Shown here one piece after another: positions 24,216 to 46,388 of a stretch of DNA of 64,000 nucleotides. Source of the DNA: Antedon mediterranea (Eukaryota; Echinodermata; Crinoidea; Comatulida; Antedonidae); NCBI RefSeq assembly GCF_964355755.1, contig NC_092679.1, positions 16,358,932 to 16,422,931 on the forward strand, read 5' to 3'. The notes under the pieces are model-generated. The model made no database searches. It was not told where the DNA came from and saw only the letters and a list, made by a program, of their open reading frames with translations. The position numbers and the translations under genes were made by a program. Each line of letters begins with the position of its first letter. Within the stretch, counting starts at the first letter, position 1.

Positions 24216-25015
24216 ACAATGTTGTCTGTCGATAATCAATTAAAAACGCTTTGTCATAGTAGGCGGAAGATGATGGAGATTTTTTTCGATTTCGTTAATC
24301 AAAGTCCAAGCATCGCACATCCTGACTACCCAGTAGTTCAGTCCGTACCGTACGCAATATCATCAAGGTCGGCGTTTTAGTAGTAGGCGGCAGTTTTGCA
24401 TTATCATTGATCGTATTAATAAACATTGTATAAATTTGCACTAATTGGACAAGGTTAAGGACACATAGTCTAGGTCGTCTAGGTTACGCCCAAAACCATC
24501 CCCTGTTTAAAAAAAAATAAAATGTTTTGTTTAATATGCCATTTTAATGTCACTTAACATGAATACCAGATTATTAAGAAATTGTGAACGTAATAAAATG
24601 GAATGTGATTTATGATACTGCATAACACTTTCTTAACTCGGATAGTAAATATTGACAGTGCCAGATAGTGTATTAAGTAACTGAGTTTGACTGTGTGAGG
24701 TCAAAGCATTCACCATGGCATGGAAAGGTGTAGTAGTGATTCTATTTTTGGAAAATGTTGTCTGTCGATAATCACATTCAAAACGCTTTGTCATAGTAGG
24801 TGCAAGATGATCAGAGATTTTTTTTCGATTTCGTTAATTTCGCCGCGACTACTCAGTAGTCCATTCAGTAGGCGATATCATCAAAGTCGGCGCTTTAGTA
24901 GTAGGCGGCAGTTTTGCATTATCATTTATCGTATTTGCAATAATTGGACACAGTTACGGACACGCCCAAAACCATCTCCTGGAAAAACAATTGTTTAGGC
25001 CTAAATGTTTTTGTT
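24216..25015 (+). repeat. Direct duplication flanking the GH1 relic
   Basis: Blocks 24216-24500 and 24757-25000 share TTGTCTGTCGATAATCA, AACGCTTTGTCATAGTAGG, TTTTCGATTTCGTTAAT and TAGTAGTAGGCGGCAGTTTTGC, with scattered differences and deletions. The relic GH1 5' end lies between them. The preceding 23293-24215 has no identifiable gene. Confidence 0.7.
24555..24771 (+). pseudogene. Relic of a GH1 promoter and first exon
   Basis: The upstream half resembles the region before GH1-C (AAGAAATTGTGAACGTAAT; TAAATATTGACAGTG). The leader TGACTGTGTGAGGTCAAAGC is closer to that of GH1-B. An ATG at 24715 opens [18 protein letters not shown] and then a stop. Homology to the GH1 signal peptide ends after about 12 codons, at 24751, where the repeat described at 24216 begins. 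It is a truncated duplicate with no catalytic part. Confidence 0.85.
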
Positions 25016-25310
25016 GAATATGCCATTTTAATGTTACATAATAATTATTTACTTAGACCAAAAATTGGATAGAAACAAAGTATTTATTGGCTTGCAATTT
25101 AAAGCAAAAAGAGTTAATTTGATTTCTGGTTGAATTAATTGTGTCTTTTTATAAGTGAAAACTTTATTTTTCTACCGAAGTGATTACCTCTATCAAAACT
25201 GCGAAATGGCCTATTGAAAATCTAGTTTTGTTTATCTTCATTTTTTATGATTTTGGGTAAATTACATCTTTAATCTATTTTATAATAAATAGTTTGGTCA
25301 TCCATTGAAA
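25016..25310. repeat. Dispersed repeat, related to 61440-61760
   Basis: It shares GTTGAATATGCCATTTTA, CATAATAATTATT.ACTT.GACCAAAAA and GAAGTGATTA.CT..AT.AAAACT with the EGLN1 intron 1 copy. It is AT-rich with no open frame. The rest of the spacer, 25311-25849, includes the GH1-C promoter, in which I see no clear TATA box. Confidence 0.55.
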
Positions 25311-25849
25311 ACGTTGCCATAATATTTATAAAAAATCGGTAAAACGCTACCTATTAGCCATTTAAACAACATACTTTTGTTATGCTCTATATTTTTTCTC
25401 CTTCGTTTTTGACTTATATTTTGTTTATTGTTTTATCATGCTTTTTCTTTTATATATTTCTGCATACTTGTTTTGTAGGGTCCCTCATGAGACAAGCTTA
25501 TGCTTCTAGTGCGGGCCCCAATTGTTGTTGTCATAATAATAACTGAATAAATGTATATGACTGAATGAACTGAACTGAAAAAGCTAATTAGCCAAATATT
25601 GAAAATCTATTACGAAACATGAAATCCACTGACAGCCATTTCTATAATTAAAGACGAGATCATGAATACCAGTTTACTAAGAAATTGTGAACGTAATAGA
25701 ATTAAATGGGATTTATGATACTTACATAACACTTATCAACAACGCCACTCGAATTAGTAAATATTGACAGTGTCAGGTACGTGTAGGCCCTATTAGGGTA
25801 GTGTTATAAATTACTAAGTCTGACTCTGCATGAAGTTAAAACATTCACC

Positions 25850-27713
25850 ATGGCATGGAAAGGTGTAGTAGTGATTCTATCTCTGGCAATTGCCTGCATA
25901 AACTCTCAAGAGGAACCAGAATATGTATATCCAGATGTCTTCAATGATCCTGAAAGAGATGCCTTCCATTACGGAACTTTTCCAGAAGGTTTTGCATGGA
26001 GTTCTGCAACTTCATCCTATCAGATAGAAGGGGCATGGGACGCTGACGGTAAAGGTGAAAGCATATGGGATAGATTTGCCCACGAGGGAGGACATGTGTA
26101 TAACAACGATACTGGAGACGTTGCCTGCGATAGCTACAACAATATTAAGGAAGATGTTAAAATGATTAAGGCAATGGGTCTTGGGTATTATCGATTCTCC
26201 CTTTCTTGGCCACGAATTCTGCCAGACGGAACTATTAACAATATCAATGCAAAAGGTGTGGAATATTACAGCAATCTGATAGACGCACTCCTTGTAGAGT
26301 GCATTACTCCGATGGTTACTCTTTACCATTGGGATTTACCACAGGCGTTGCAAGACGTCGGCGGCTGGGCGAATGAAACCATTGTGGACCACTTCAACGA
26401 CTATGCCGATTTCTGCTTTAAAACATTTGGCACACGTGTTAAATTCTGGTTAACTTTCAACGAGCCGTGGATCGTCACGCTTCTGGGATATGGAGATGGT
26501 TCTTTTGCTCCTGGTATCGCAGATCCCGCAATAACCGTATACGTTGTAACACACAATATAATCAAATCACACGCTGCAGCATGGCATACGTATGATGACA
26601 ATTATAGATCTTCCCAAAAGGGGCAGGTTGGAATCACGCTGAATTCGGACTTTATCGAACCTGCCGACAGGTCCAATCCAGAGGACGTCGCAGCCGCTGA
26701 TAGATGTCTTCAGTTCCAAGTAGGTTGGTTCGCACATCCTATCTACGTAGATGGCGACTACCCTCAAGTTATGAAGGAGTATATTGCTGAAAAAAGCGCA
26801 ATGCAGAATTATACCAAATCGCGTCTACCAGAATTTACTGATGAAGAGAAGGCATATATAAAAGGCACGGGTGACTTCTTTGGACTCAACCATTATTCAT
26901 CTGTGTATGCCGTAAACGTGGTAACGAATACCGACACGGGGAACTACTGGACAGACCAAGACATTGGTTCCTGGAAGGATGAATCCTGGCCTGGTTCGGC
27001 ATCATCATGGCTTAAAGTCGTTCCTTGGGGAATCAGACGTTTGCTAAAATGGATACACGACGAGTACGACGGAATACCGACTTACGTCACAGAAAATGGT
27101 ATATCAACCGAAGATGTGTTCGACCTGAATGACGTCAGCAGACAGAAATATTACCGATCTTACATCAATGAAGTGTTGAAAGGTAAGCATAAAGTATTTA
27201 AATTAATATAACAATAGTCATTTTAAACTGCGTGAATTTTACTATCTATGATAACAAGACCTATGTCACACCAACGATCATATACAGTACTGCCGCTTTT
27301 GTCAGAGAATTTTATCCCAGAGAGCGTAGGCTCAGAATATATTTCAGAAAATTCCCAAACCGTATAGATAGCATTGAACAAAATGGGTTTTAGGCCAGAA
27401 AATATTATTTCCTTATCTTACAGCTATTGACATCGACGGATCAAACGTTAAGGGGTACACAGCATGGTCACTGATGGACAACTTCGAGTGGGCATCTGGC
27501 TACAGTGAGAGGTTCGGTATGCATTACGTTGATTTCAACGACCCAAACCGGAAAAGAACTCCTAAAGAATCTACTATCATGTATGCAAAGATCGTTGCTG
27601 ACAATGGATTTCCAAAGGAAGACGACACGAGCGATGTTGGACGATTTACTGGGTGTATTACTCTTGTAATTTCAGCTGCTATATATTCACTACTTTCTCA
27701 CATAATGTACTGA
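25850..27713 (+). CDS. Family 1 glycoside hydrolase, copy C
   Basis: Predicted secreted beta-glycosidase, 540 residues in two exons: 25850-27182 and 27424-27713, with the same phase 1 intron after LKG. The signal peptide is residues 1-19 ([15 protein letters not shown] onward). Catalytic residues are E205 (FWLTFNEPW) and E415 (YVTENG). The aglycone-side region differs from copy B, for example [17 protein letters not shown] against [16 protein letters not shown], so substrate preference may differ. The C-terminal tail [19 protein letters not shown] is hydrophobic, fitting GPI or membrane attachment. Candidate AATAAA at 27876. It runs in the same direction as copy B and converges with RIOX1. 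Confidence 0.94.
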
Positions 27714-28307
27714 TTCAAATTCAAATTGTAACCATTTCTCTACATTAGGAAAGAATTTTCTATACAAAGAAATTCCTCCCTTATTCTATTGCAGTTAATA
27801 TTATTTTCTTTACAACAACGTTTTTAGTTTTTTCAATGTAAAATAGAAATTTATGAATAATCAGTTTTATAAAGTAATAAAAATGTACAGTAGTTCCAAC
27901 TGACAAATATTTTTGACCTAGTCCTTAATTAATGTAAAAAAAAAATCTTTTAGAATAATAAATAAAACAATGGTTGTTGAAAAATTGTCTCTTATTTATT
28001 TGCTTTTAACTACAACACCACCCCCCCCCCCCCCCACCCCCACAAAAAAAAAACCAAATCCGAAGTATAATACACATATAGAAACAGATTAAAATTGAAT
28101 CTTTATTTTACAGTATTATAAAATCATAAATTTATGTCCATGATGAAATAGTATATTTCTCATCGTTATCATGATTATATAAGTTCTTTAGAAATATAAA
28201 TTTATAAATCTTAACACAATAGGCACGGTCATAGGGATTTAGATTTGTTTTGTTTATATTGGTCACACACTTACAAATCTAGATGACCTTTCCTTACCTA
28301 ATGTGGT
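27714..28307. other. Spacer between the converging GH1-C and RIOX1 genes
   Basis: It contains the GH1-C polyadenylation signals (27876; also near 27958) and a poly-C/poly-A tract at 28019-28053. No gene is recognisable. Confidence 0.45.
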
Positions 28308-28624
28308 AGTCTACACTATCAAACTTTATGTGATAAAAAATTGTGATGTGCCCCTATATTGACATGATGATGTCATATCACTACCATATTTGGACACATC
28401 ACACTTTTTTTTGTCAAACTAGTTTGATTGTGTAGGCAGAGCTTAGGCTTTGCAATGTATGTTAAAAAGAAAACAATTGGTTAGTGAAACTGGTCCAAGC
28501 TCTGCCTGACAAAAAAGTGTGATGTGCTTAAATATGGTAGTAATAATGGTCAAATATAGTAGTGATATGACATCATCATGTCCATATATGGGCACATCAC
28601 ATGTTTTTGTAAGACAGAGCTTTA
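28308..28624. repeat. Two MITE family A copies, side by side
   Basis: Copies at 28308-28446 and 28497-28624 have TCTACACTATCAAACT or GCTCTGCCTGAC at the left and GGCAGAGCTTA or AGACAGAGCTTTA at the right. Their interiors are GTGATGTGC..ATAT in opposite orientations. They lie in the RIOX1 3' flank. Confidence 0.75.
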
Positions 28625-28945
28625 AACTGCAGTTGTTCAAATAATTCAAATTCAAATTCAAAATTCATTTGACTTTTAACCTAACATTTAATTTGTAACT
28701 TATAAAAATTATAAACACTACCTGTAATTTAATATATACTAAATTTGAAGATTGTCAATTAATATTTACTGAAATCAGAGACGTCCTGAACAATAAAACA
28801 ACAATAACAAAATGATATGAATTTTACAATCAACGATGCCTATTTCATCAATATATTAATATAGGTTTGTACAGCTGTGGGCACGAGTAAAAAGCCACAG
28901 GGTTGAAAGACATCCACGTAATTTGAAAGGTTCTTGCGGTGAATA

Positions 28946-39707
<10,762 letters not shown>

Positions 39708-39780
39708 TTTAAAAGTTTTTTGCAATAATCTCTGTTGCTCAGCGCGCCCTCTACAGGAAGAACAAAATAATAAAATCAAG
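39708..39780. promoter_or_regulatory. Head-to-head promoter of RIOX1 and LIN52
   Basis: Only 73 bases separate the two start codons, so both 5' leaders must be very short or overlap. The segment includes CTCAGCGCGCCCTCTACAGG. I see no TATA box. GCGCGC near 39749 could be an E2F-like site, but that is weak. Confidence 0.75.
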
Positions 39781-42137
39781 ATGGCATCACCAAGTGCGGG
39801 TAAGTTTCAATTTGTTTTGTGCTCAACTTTTGACAAATCAAAACATGGTTTGCTTTTGTAATTATTGAATTATGAATAGTATAAAGTGCCTCATCTTAAA
39901 ATATGCATACATTTGGTGGTTATTTGTAAATTCGCTCTATTATGCCGTGTTGGTGCCTAGGCCTCCGCCTTCAGTGCAGTGGTCAGCATACACAAAAAAT
40001 AATATACGGTCGGTGTCGAGCGCGATGCTTGTGGGCCTTCAGTTCCATTTCTGGTCATTTTGGCCTTAGAGTGAAGAATTATGATTAGGTTTTTTATTTA
40101 GGAATTAGAATACCTGGTAAAATAATTGTATTTAAGCCTCTATATTTTGGCTAATTATAGTAAGTAGGGATGCTCAATATAGGACTAGAGGCATAGGCCT
40201 AGTTAGGCCTACTTAAATTATTAAATATAGTTCTAGGCCTACTACTTCTACGTCCTAGGGCCTAGCTAGTAGAAAGTTAACACGATGATTTAGTAATTCT
40301 TACCTTTTGTAAAGTTAAGAGGCAATACAATGTCTCTTTTTAATTATTTTGATTGATGATGTATAGGCCTAGGCTAATTATTAATAAATAGGCTAGGTCT
40401 AGTCTAAGCATATTGATTCATAAAAACCTGTTTTCTTATAGAAATTGAAAAGACTCTTTTAAGTTTTGAAAAGTTGGACAGAGCATCACCAGATTTATGG
40501 CAAGAACAAAGTAAGTTAAGATCTGTCTACGCTATCAAACTTTATGTGACAAAAAAATGTGATGTGTCCACATATGGACATAGTTATGTCATATCACTAC
40601 AATATTTGAGCACATCACACTTTTTGTTAAAATAATTTGATAGTGTAGACAGAGCTTTATGTTATTGTTGCAACACATTCTATATATTTTCTTGAATTGA
40701 AGACAAGTAATGAATAACATGTTTTATCTATTCATTCTCTCTCCTTTTTTTGCATTTTCAGTACCAGGTATTTCAGATTTTGCCTCTATGAAAAGTGTAA
40801 GTATATAATAATTAAAGTTGTTTAATATTTGATTTCTATGCATTTCTTTTAAACTGAAATTAAAGTTTTTAAAATTATCTCTTCTTTGAAGAAGTAGACT
40901 AATTTTTAATACGTAAACAATGTACTGTAAAAATATGAATAATTTCAAAAGTAGAATAAAATGTTCCCACAGAAGGTTGAATAGTGAAAACTGGTAAATT
41001 ATTAGTAATTTTGTTTGTTGCAGCCAATAACAAGTACAACATCTCCGCCTTGGGAAGCTGATTTGGAGCAAAATGATATTGATATGTTGACAGGTGAGGT
41101 TAAACTGACACTACCATTCCAAAGCCTCCTATAGATAAAACAAAGAAATACTTTTTTGGGAGAGATTAGTAGTTTTTACAATACTATATTACCTGATGTA
41201 CTTCTTTATAAAGTATAGTAGAACCACCCTTTTTCATTCAGGGTACAGTACACCTATAGTATTAAGGGAATACTTTTCTATGAACATATGACCGGGGTAA
41301 TAATGTGGAGCACTTAGAAGCATTGTGCAATAAACGCTATAATAAGAACGAATATTATTAATATTTAATAATATAATTGTGTTCTTTATTGGCCAACACA
41401 CACTTAATCAAGGCACTCAGACACTTTGTTGGAGTGTATTACTGAATCATTTAATTTCATTTCAGAGCTTGGAAGTCTCACAACAAAGAATTTAATGGAG
41501 AAAGTAAGAGATCTTCAAAACCTTGCATACCAGCTTGGCTTGGATGAATGTAAGTACAGTATTATTCATTACAGTAATTATTATAGGGTATTATCACTTC
41601 ACTGTTGCCTAGTTGACCCTCTAGTTCTATAATATATCTATGTTATCAAAACTGAAGATAACATTTGTCGTATTGGATTGGGAAATTTCGTTGTCAACGT
41701 AAAGATTCGTTGAGTACTTTTTGTATTCGAATTGTAAATTTGTGCTCAAAGAAAGTCATTCGAATAGAAAACGTTGGCAACGAAAGCTTTTTTGTTAAGA
41801 ACAATCTCAACGCTCAAAATACTCCGTTAAAGAAGTACTCAACAGAAAAACTACTCAACGGTACACTCGAATAAACCTAAAGGGGAATTCCCTAATTAGC
41901 CGACTTCAAGATTAAATACTTTTTTTATGGACATAAATTATTATTACCGTACTACAAATAGTATAGGAAGCCAAGCTGAGGTGTCAATTGTCACAGCATT
42001 TTGTGATTTTTTTACGTCCTCTGAGACAACTCTGCAGCCTATTAAAACTAATTATTTTTCTTTTTTGTCTAGCACGAGAAATGACGCGTGGAAAACTTTT
42101 AAATGTGCTTGACGGTGGAAAACAAAAACGGAAATAA
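39781..42137 (+). CDS. LIN52: LIN52, subunit of the MuvB core (DREAM/MMB complex)
   Basis: Small scaffold subunit that ties MuvB to p107/p130 pocket proteins and, with other partners, to MYB. It thereby switches cell-cycle promoters between repression and activation. Six exons: 39781-39799, 40442-40510, 40762-40796, 41024-41093, 41466-41549 and 42073-42137, giving 113 residues (human 116). The pocket-binding LxSxExL motif is present as LLSFEKL. It is followed by DRASPDLW, whose serine corresponds to the DYRK1A-phosphorylated Ser28 of human LIN52. The C-terminal helix block ELGSLTTKNLMEKVRDLQNL, then AYQLGLDE, is conserved. A candidate AATAAA lies at 42376. The gene diverges from RIOX1. Confidence 0.95.
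40517..40658. repeat. MITE family A copy beside the LIN52 exon 2 donor
   Basis: The left tip (TTAAGATCTGTCTACGCTATC) starts within about six bases of the GT at 40511-40512. The right tip is GATAGTGTAGACAGAGCTTTA. It fills more than half of the 251 bp intron 2. Confidence 0.85.
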
Positions 42138-42440
42138 TATTATTCACAAAAGAGAAAAGACTAAAATGTAAATTATAAATAATGGAACTAGGGGTTCATT
42201 GGTGGTTGTTGTAAAATATGTATTGGTAAACCTTATTATTGAACCATATTGTAAATACTTTTTATATTATTAATGCTGTACACTTAAAATCATGAATACA
42301 AATCTTTTTCTTCTATTTAAAATATTTGAAACTGTTATATATAAAGTAGCTTCATTATAAATATTATTGGAACAAAATAAAAATGCAAGATTGAAACTTG
42401 TTTATTGTTGTGTATACTATTATTGAGCATGTATTGTGTT

Positions 42441-42595
42441 TAGCTGTGTCTACTACACTATCAACCTAGTTTGACAAAAAAAAAGTGTGATGTGACCACA
42501 TATGGTGGTGGTATACCCAAATATGGTAGTGATATGACATCATGTCCATATATGGGCACATCACATTTATTTGTCGCATAAAGTTTGAGCTTTAG
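42441..42595. repeat. MITE family A copy downstream of LIN52
   Basis: AGCTGTGTCTACTACACTATC at the left and AAAGTTTGAGCTTTA at the right, where the GATAGTGTAGACAGA segment of the tip has been deleted. Confidence 0.7.
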
Positions 42596-44649
42596 TAAGG
42601 ATATATACAACTTTTTATAACATACCTGAGTGTACCTTGCCATTTGATTGGTTAATTTTGTGTCATTCATTATTTAGTTGTATTGTAGGTAAAAACTCTA
42701 TTTAATAGTTCAGCTTTTTGCGGAAGATGCTCTGGGTTCTGTGCACACAAGCCAGATGAGTACACTGGACCTCCATTTGTGAGAAGACTTGTTCTACCAC
42801 TAGATCAATGGTCAAGAAAAGCCTTGAACCTCTGGCGACCACTCGGACATTGGACAATAACCCGCCCATTATGACATGATTCTACTTTACTTGTTAATGT
42901 ACAATCTCGCCGCTAAATTTTCATATTCCAATGGTTGATTTGCTACAGTATCTCCAAATTTACTAGTGTCAAAGGGTCAAGATTAAAAATGAAAGTAGAT
43001 ACAATGTTTATTACACTTAACACATGAATGTGTTTTACATGATATCGAAAGCAAAAGCTTTTTGTTCAAAACACATGATGTTTAAAAACTGGAAGTTAAC
43101 TTTAATTATTATCTACCTGTGCAGTTTGAATTAATTTAGCTTCAATCTACAGTGCAACTTGACCAAAACGGGTCACACATTTGGGGTGGACATTAATTCT
43201 GGTTTTTAACTTTTGGTTTGCAAGAGTCTAGTACGAGAACAATTTATGGAATTAGAAAAATATTATTTTGGAGTATTAAGTTGTTTGTTCTTCACAAATA
43301 TTCACACCCTTCAAAGGAAAATTGAACAGTCCAGGCATCGTATAAAACGTGACATCGTTGTCATATTCCTTTTGCCTTTCATTAAAACTGAAACCAATGT
43401 TAAAGTATCACTTCTTAACCATAACAAATTGAAATAAAAAACATATTTTGTCCAGCATATTTTAAGCTAAAAAAGCTTGAACAAAAAAACAGATAATATT
43501 GATATAAATTTTTACGGTACACTACATGTATTGTTTCTTGACGTTTTGATCAATATGCTTTGATCGTCCTCAGGAGTGAGAAAACATTTGATTTCGCCAT
43601 GAAAACCTTTTATTTCAAACAAACAATATAAAACAGATAAAACAACTATTTTACCATAATATCCAAATTACTTGCCAAAATGAGTTTTGATTTGTTTAAT
43701 TGCTTTTGTATATTACCAGACCATAGTTTTCAAGTTCCACAAATTGACAAAAAAGCTTCAAATCAAAAAATTTAAACTAATATGTATAATCATGATAAAT
43801 TTATGTATACAAAATGCCAAATCCAACATTTCATTTCACTATGGAAGTTTATACTGTACCTCCTTAATTTTAGCAAGTAAAATTTAAAAGAATGGACAAG
43901 ACAAATGCGTTCAATCATCACAGAAATAATAGTACAGTTCATCCAATGAAACTTTATTAATATAAAATTGAACATCAATATATTGCTGAGTAGAAAACTA
44001 CAATAAAATTCACTCATTCCAATAAAACTAGAAAAAACAATTCAGTAGTTTAACCATCCTTCCAACAAACAAAACAATTAACACAAAAACAAAAAAATGA
44101 AACGTGAATATGTATCACACCACATCGACAAGGACACACCCGCAATTGGCAGGGGGACACACCCGCAATTGGCAGAGGAACATCCCTTTATGCATTCTCA
44201 ATAAACATATCAAAGTGTACAATTGTTAGTATCAATGTTTTTATATAAGGCTTGAATATAACAAGGTTAACACATAGAAGGACTAAATAATCAGCAATAA
44301 TCCAAAATTTTGATAGAGAGGAGTGGAGTGGGGTGGGTACACAGGATTGGAGTTTGCGGTACCACTCTGGTATAGTCAACAGAAATTAGGATGGCAGTGA
44401 GGATACCAGATTGGCCTACATAACTTAAGTAAAAGGTGGTTGAATTGTAAAATAAATTGAGGATTTCAAAACCGAACTTTAGCACCTAACTTAAAATCAC
44501 TGAGCATAAGACTTCACCGCACTTCTACATCACATTCGTGCAGGGGATGAATGTTTTTAAATTGGGTTTCGCTTGATAGATTAAGTTGTGAAAGCACATA
44601 AATTGGGTTAAGCTCAAGAGATTGAGTGTTTTGGCATATGGACTAAATA
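42596..44649. other. Intergenic sequence between LIN52 and SLC29
   Basis: No gene is recognisable. A block at 43520-43610 (TTTTGATCAATATGCTTTGATCGTCCTC) matches in reverse the RIOX1 intron near 36960, so it is a dispersed repeat. Two copies of GACACACCCGCAATTGGCAG lie near 44132-44177. Confidence 0.4.
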
Positions 44650-44752
44650 CTACTACTCTCTCTCTCTCTCCTCCCCCTCTCTCTCTTTCTCCTCCCCCTC
44701 TCTCTCTCTCTCTCTCTCCTCCCCCCCCCCCCCCTCTCTCTCTCTCACTGCC
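44650..44752. repeat. (CT)n/C-tract microsatellite
   Basis: CTCTCT runs alternate three times with CTCCCCC blocks, the last having 14 or so C in a row. The array is imperfect. Confidence 0.9.
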
Positions 44753-45015
44753 ATAGGCCTATAAAAGACCTACCAAAATTGTAGATTTCGAGGTTTTACA
44801 GCATTATACTGTTTTATTCTGAATATATAATGGTAAGTTAGGTCTTTTATTAATTATTTTCAAATACTAAAGTTTTTTAATGTAGAGAGAATATACTATA
44901 CTAAATACAATATTGTAACAGAATAAATTATAAGAAAAATATAGACTTTTTCAAGTTAAAATAGAACATTTAATAAATTGGTAATGTAATGGTTTGAGCT
45001 AGTAAATAACACACT

Positions 45016-45315
45016 TCCCTTTGAAAATTAAAATTCTTCCTTTAAAATAATAGCCCCTCCCTTTAAAATAATAGTCCCTCCCTTTAAAATAATAGCCCCT
45101 CCCTTTAAAATAATAGTCCCTCCCTTTAAAATAATAGCCCCTCCCCTTAAGATAATATTACATCCCCTTCAACATAATATCCCTCCCCTTTAACATAATT
45201 CAATCCCATTTAAAATTAAACCATCCCCTTTCAAATTAACACCAGAACCTTTAAGATAATACTTTCCCTTTTATGATATTGCCATCCCCTTTAAAATCAA
45301 CACCCTCCCCCTCAT
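45016..45315. repeat. 22 bp tandem repeat (CCTTTAAAATAATAGCCCCT)
   Basis: About a dozen units; the first five are nearly exact, with alternating AGCCCC and AGTCCC, and the later ones decay (CCCCTTTAACATAAT, CCCTTTTATGATATT). Confidence 0.85.
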
Positions 45316-45439
45316 TAAATTTAAGATCAGAAGCTTTAAAATAATGCCATCCCATCTTCTACAAAAGTTGAGTTCAGCCATGGAGTTATAACTCCATGAG
45401 TCAGCTATCTCTTTGAAATAAAAATAAAATATATTTTGT

Positions 45440-46290
45440 GCATAAAATGTTTGTGGGTGGGCTTTCATACTGTCAGGTGGGCTCATGCTACAAAGTGGGC
45501 ACATACTGCAAAGAGAGATTATACTGCATTGTGGGTCTACTGTCTGGTGGCTTCATACTGCAGGACGCGTAATTTTTTTTTCCAGGACGAACGTGGGCAG
45601 AAATCATGAATAATTCATGATTAATTATGACATAATAGGGAACATTATAGAGGGCGCTGTATAAGAATGCAGAGAGATTAAATAATTAGTGTAAACAACG
45701 TTTGCCAACCGAAATGTTTGGTCTAGTGGTAAAGGCTTTAACCTATTACGCTGAAGCCCTCGGTTCGAGATCTTTCATGACCGTGTTTTTTTTAATAGTT
45801 GAGAAAGATTATTTAGAGGGTTAGGTTTAGTATATTTAGGAAGTAGATCAGCTATCTTTCAATTCTTTATAATAGAAAATAATTAAGGTAATGAATTATT
45901 CATGACTTCTGCCCACGTTCGTCCTGGAAAAAAAAAACACGCCTGCAGGACAGCCTTCAGTACTGCATTGTGGGCTGCTTACAGTACTGTGTGTTGCTCA
46001 CAGTACTGCATTGTGAGCTTATTTCAGAGGCCTTATACTGCAGGACAGGCTTACAGTACTGCATTGTGGGCTTATTGCAGAATGCTGATACTGCATTGCA
46101 TTGTGGGTTTAGTGCAGAGGCCTCATACTGCAGGGTGGCTTATACAGCATTGCATTGTGGGTTTATTGCAGAGGCCTCATACTGCAGGGTGGCTTATACA
46201 GCATTGCATTGAGGGTTTATTGCAGAGGCCTCATACTGCAGGATGGGATTATGCTGCAGTATTGGTCCACACTGTAGGATGGGCTTTTTA
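45440..46290. repeat. Tandem array with ACTGCATTGTGGG units
   Basis: Degenerate units with TACTGCATTGTGGG and CATACTGCAGG run across the region. The last three (46090-46245) are an exact 54 bp period with TTATTGCAGAGGCCTCATAC. A foldback element interrupts the array at 45566-45942. The array lies in or beyond the SLC29 3' untranslated region. Confidence 0.75.
45566..45942. mobile_element. Foldback/hAT-like non-autonomous element with a tRNA-like interior
   Basis: The terminal inverted repeats are about 55 bp and contain CCAGGACGAACGTGGGCAGA. The element is 377 bp and CTGCAGGA is found on both sides (45558-45565 and 45943-45950), which would suit an 8 bp hAT target duplication. Since CTGCAGGA is also a unit of the surrounding array, the duplication is not proven. 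The interior at 45716-45785 has a tRNA-like A box (TGGTCTAGTGGTAAAGGC) and B box (GGTTCGAGATC). Confidence 0.6.
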
Positions 46291-46388
46291 TTATACAGTT
46301 TCTAAATCAACACTGATAACAATATCAACAAACAGAACAACAAAGACAATTAAATACAACACAGACAAAACTCCTTGAAGAATTATAA

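Noticed and set aside
42690-42870. Possible exon with TCTGGCGACCACTCGGACATTGG
   Set aside because: Frames are short, there is no splice-flanked block of family similarity, and it lies past the LIN52 polyadenylation signal.
45902-46378. 158-residue plus-strand frame rich in HCIVGLLQRPHTAG
   Set aside because: It follows the 54 bp tandem array and begins inside the foldback element; not a gene.
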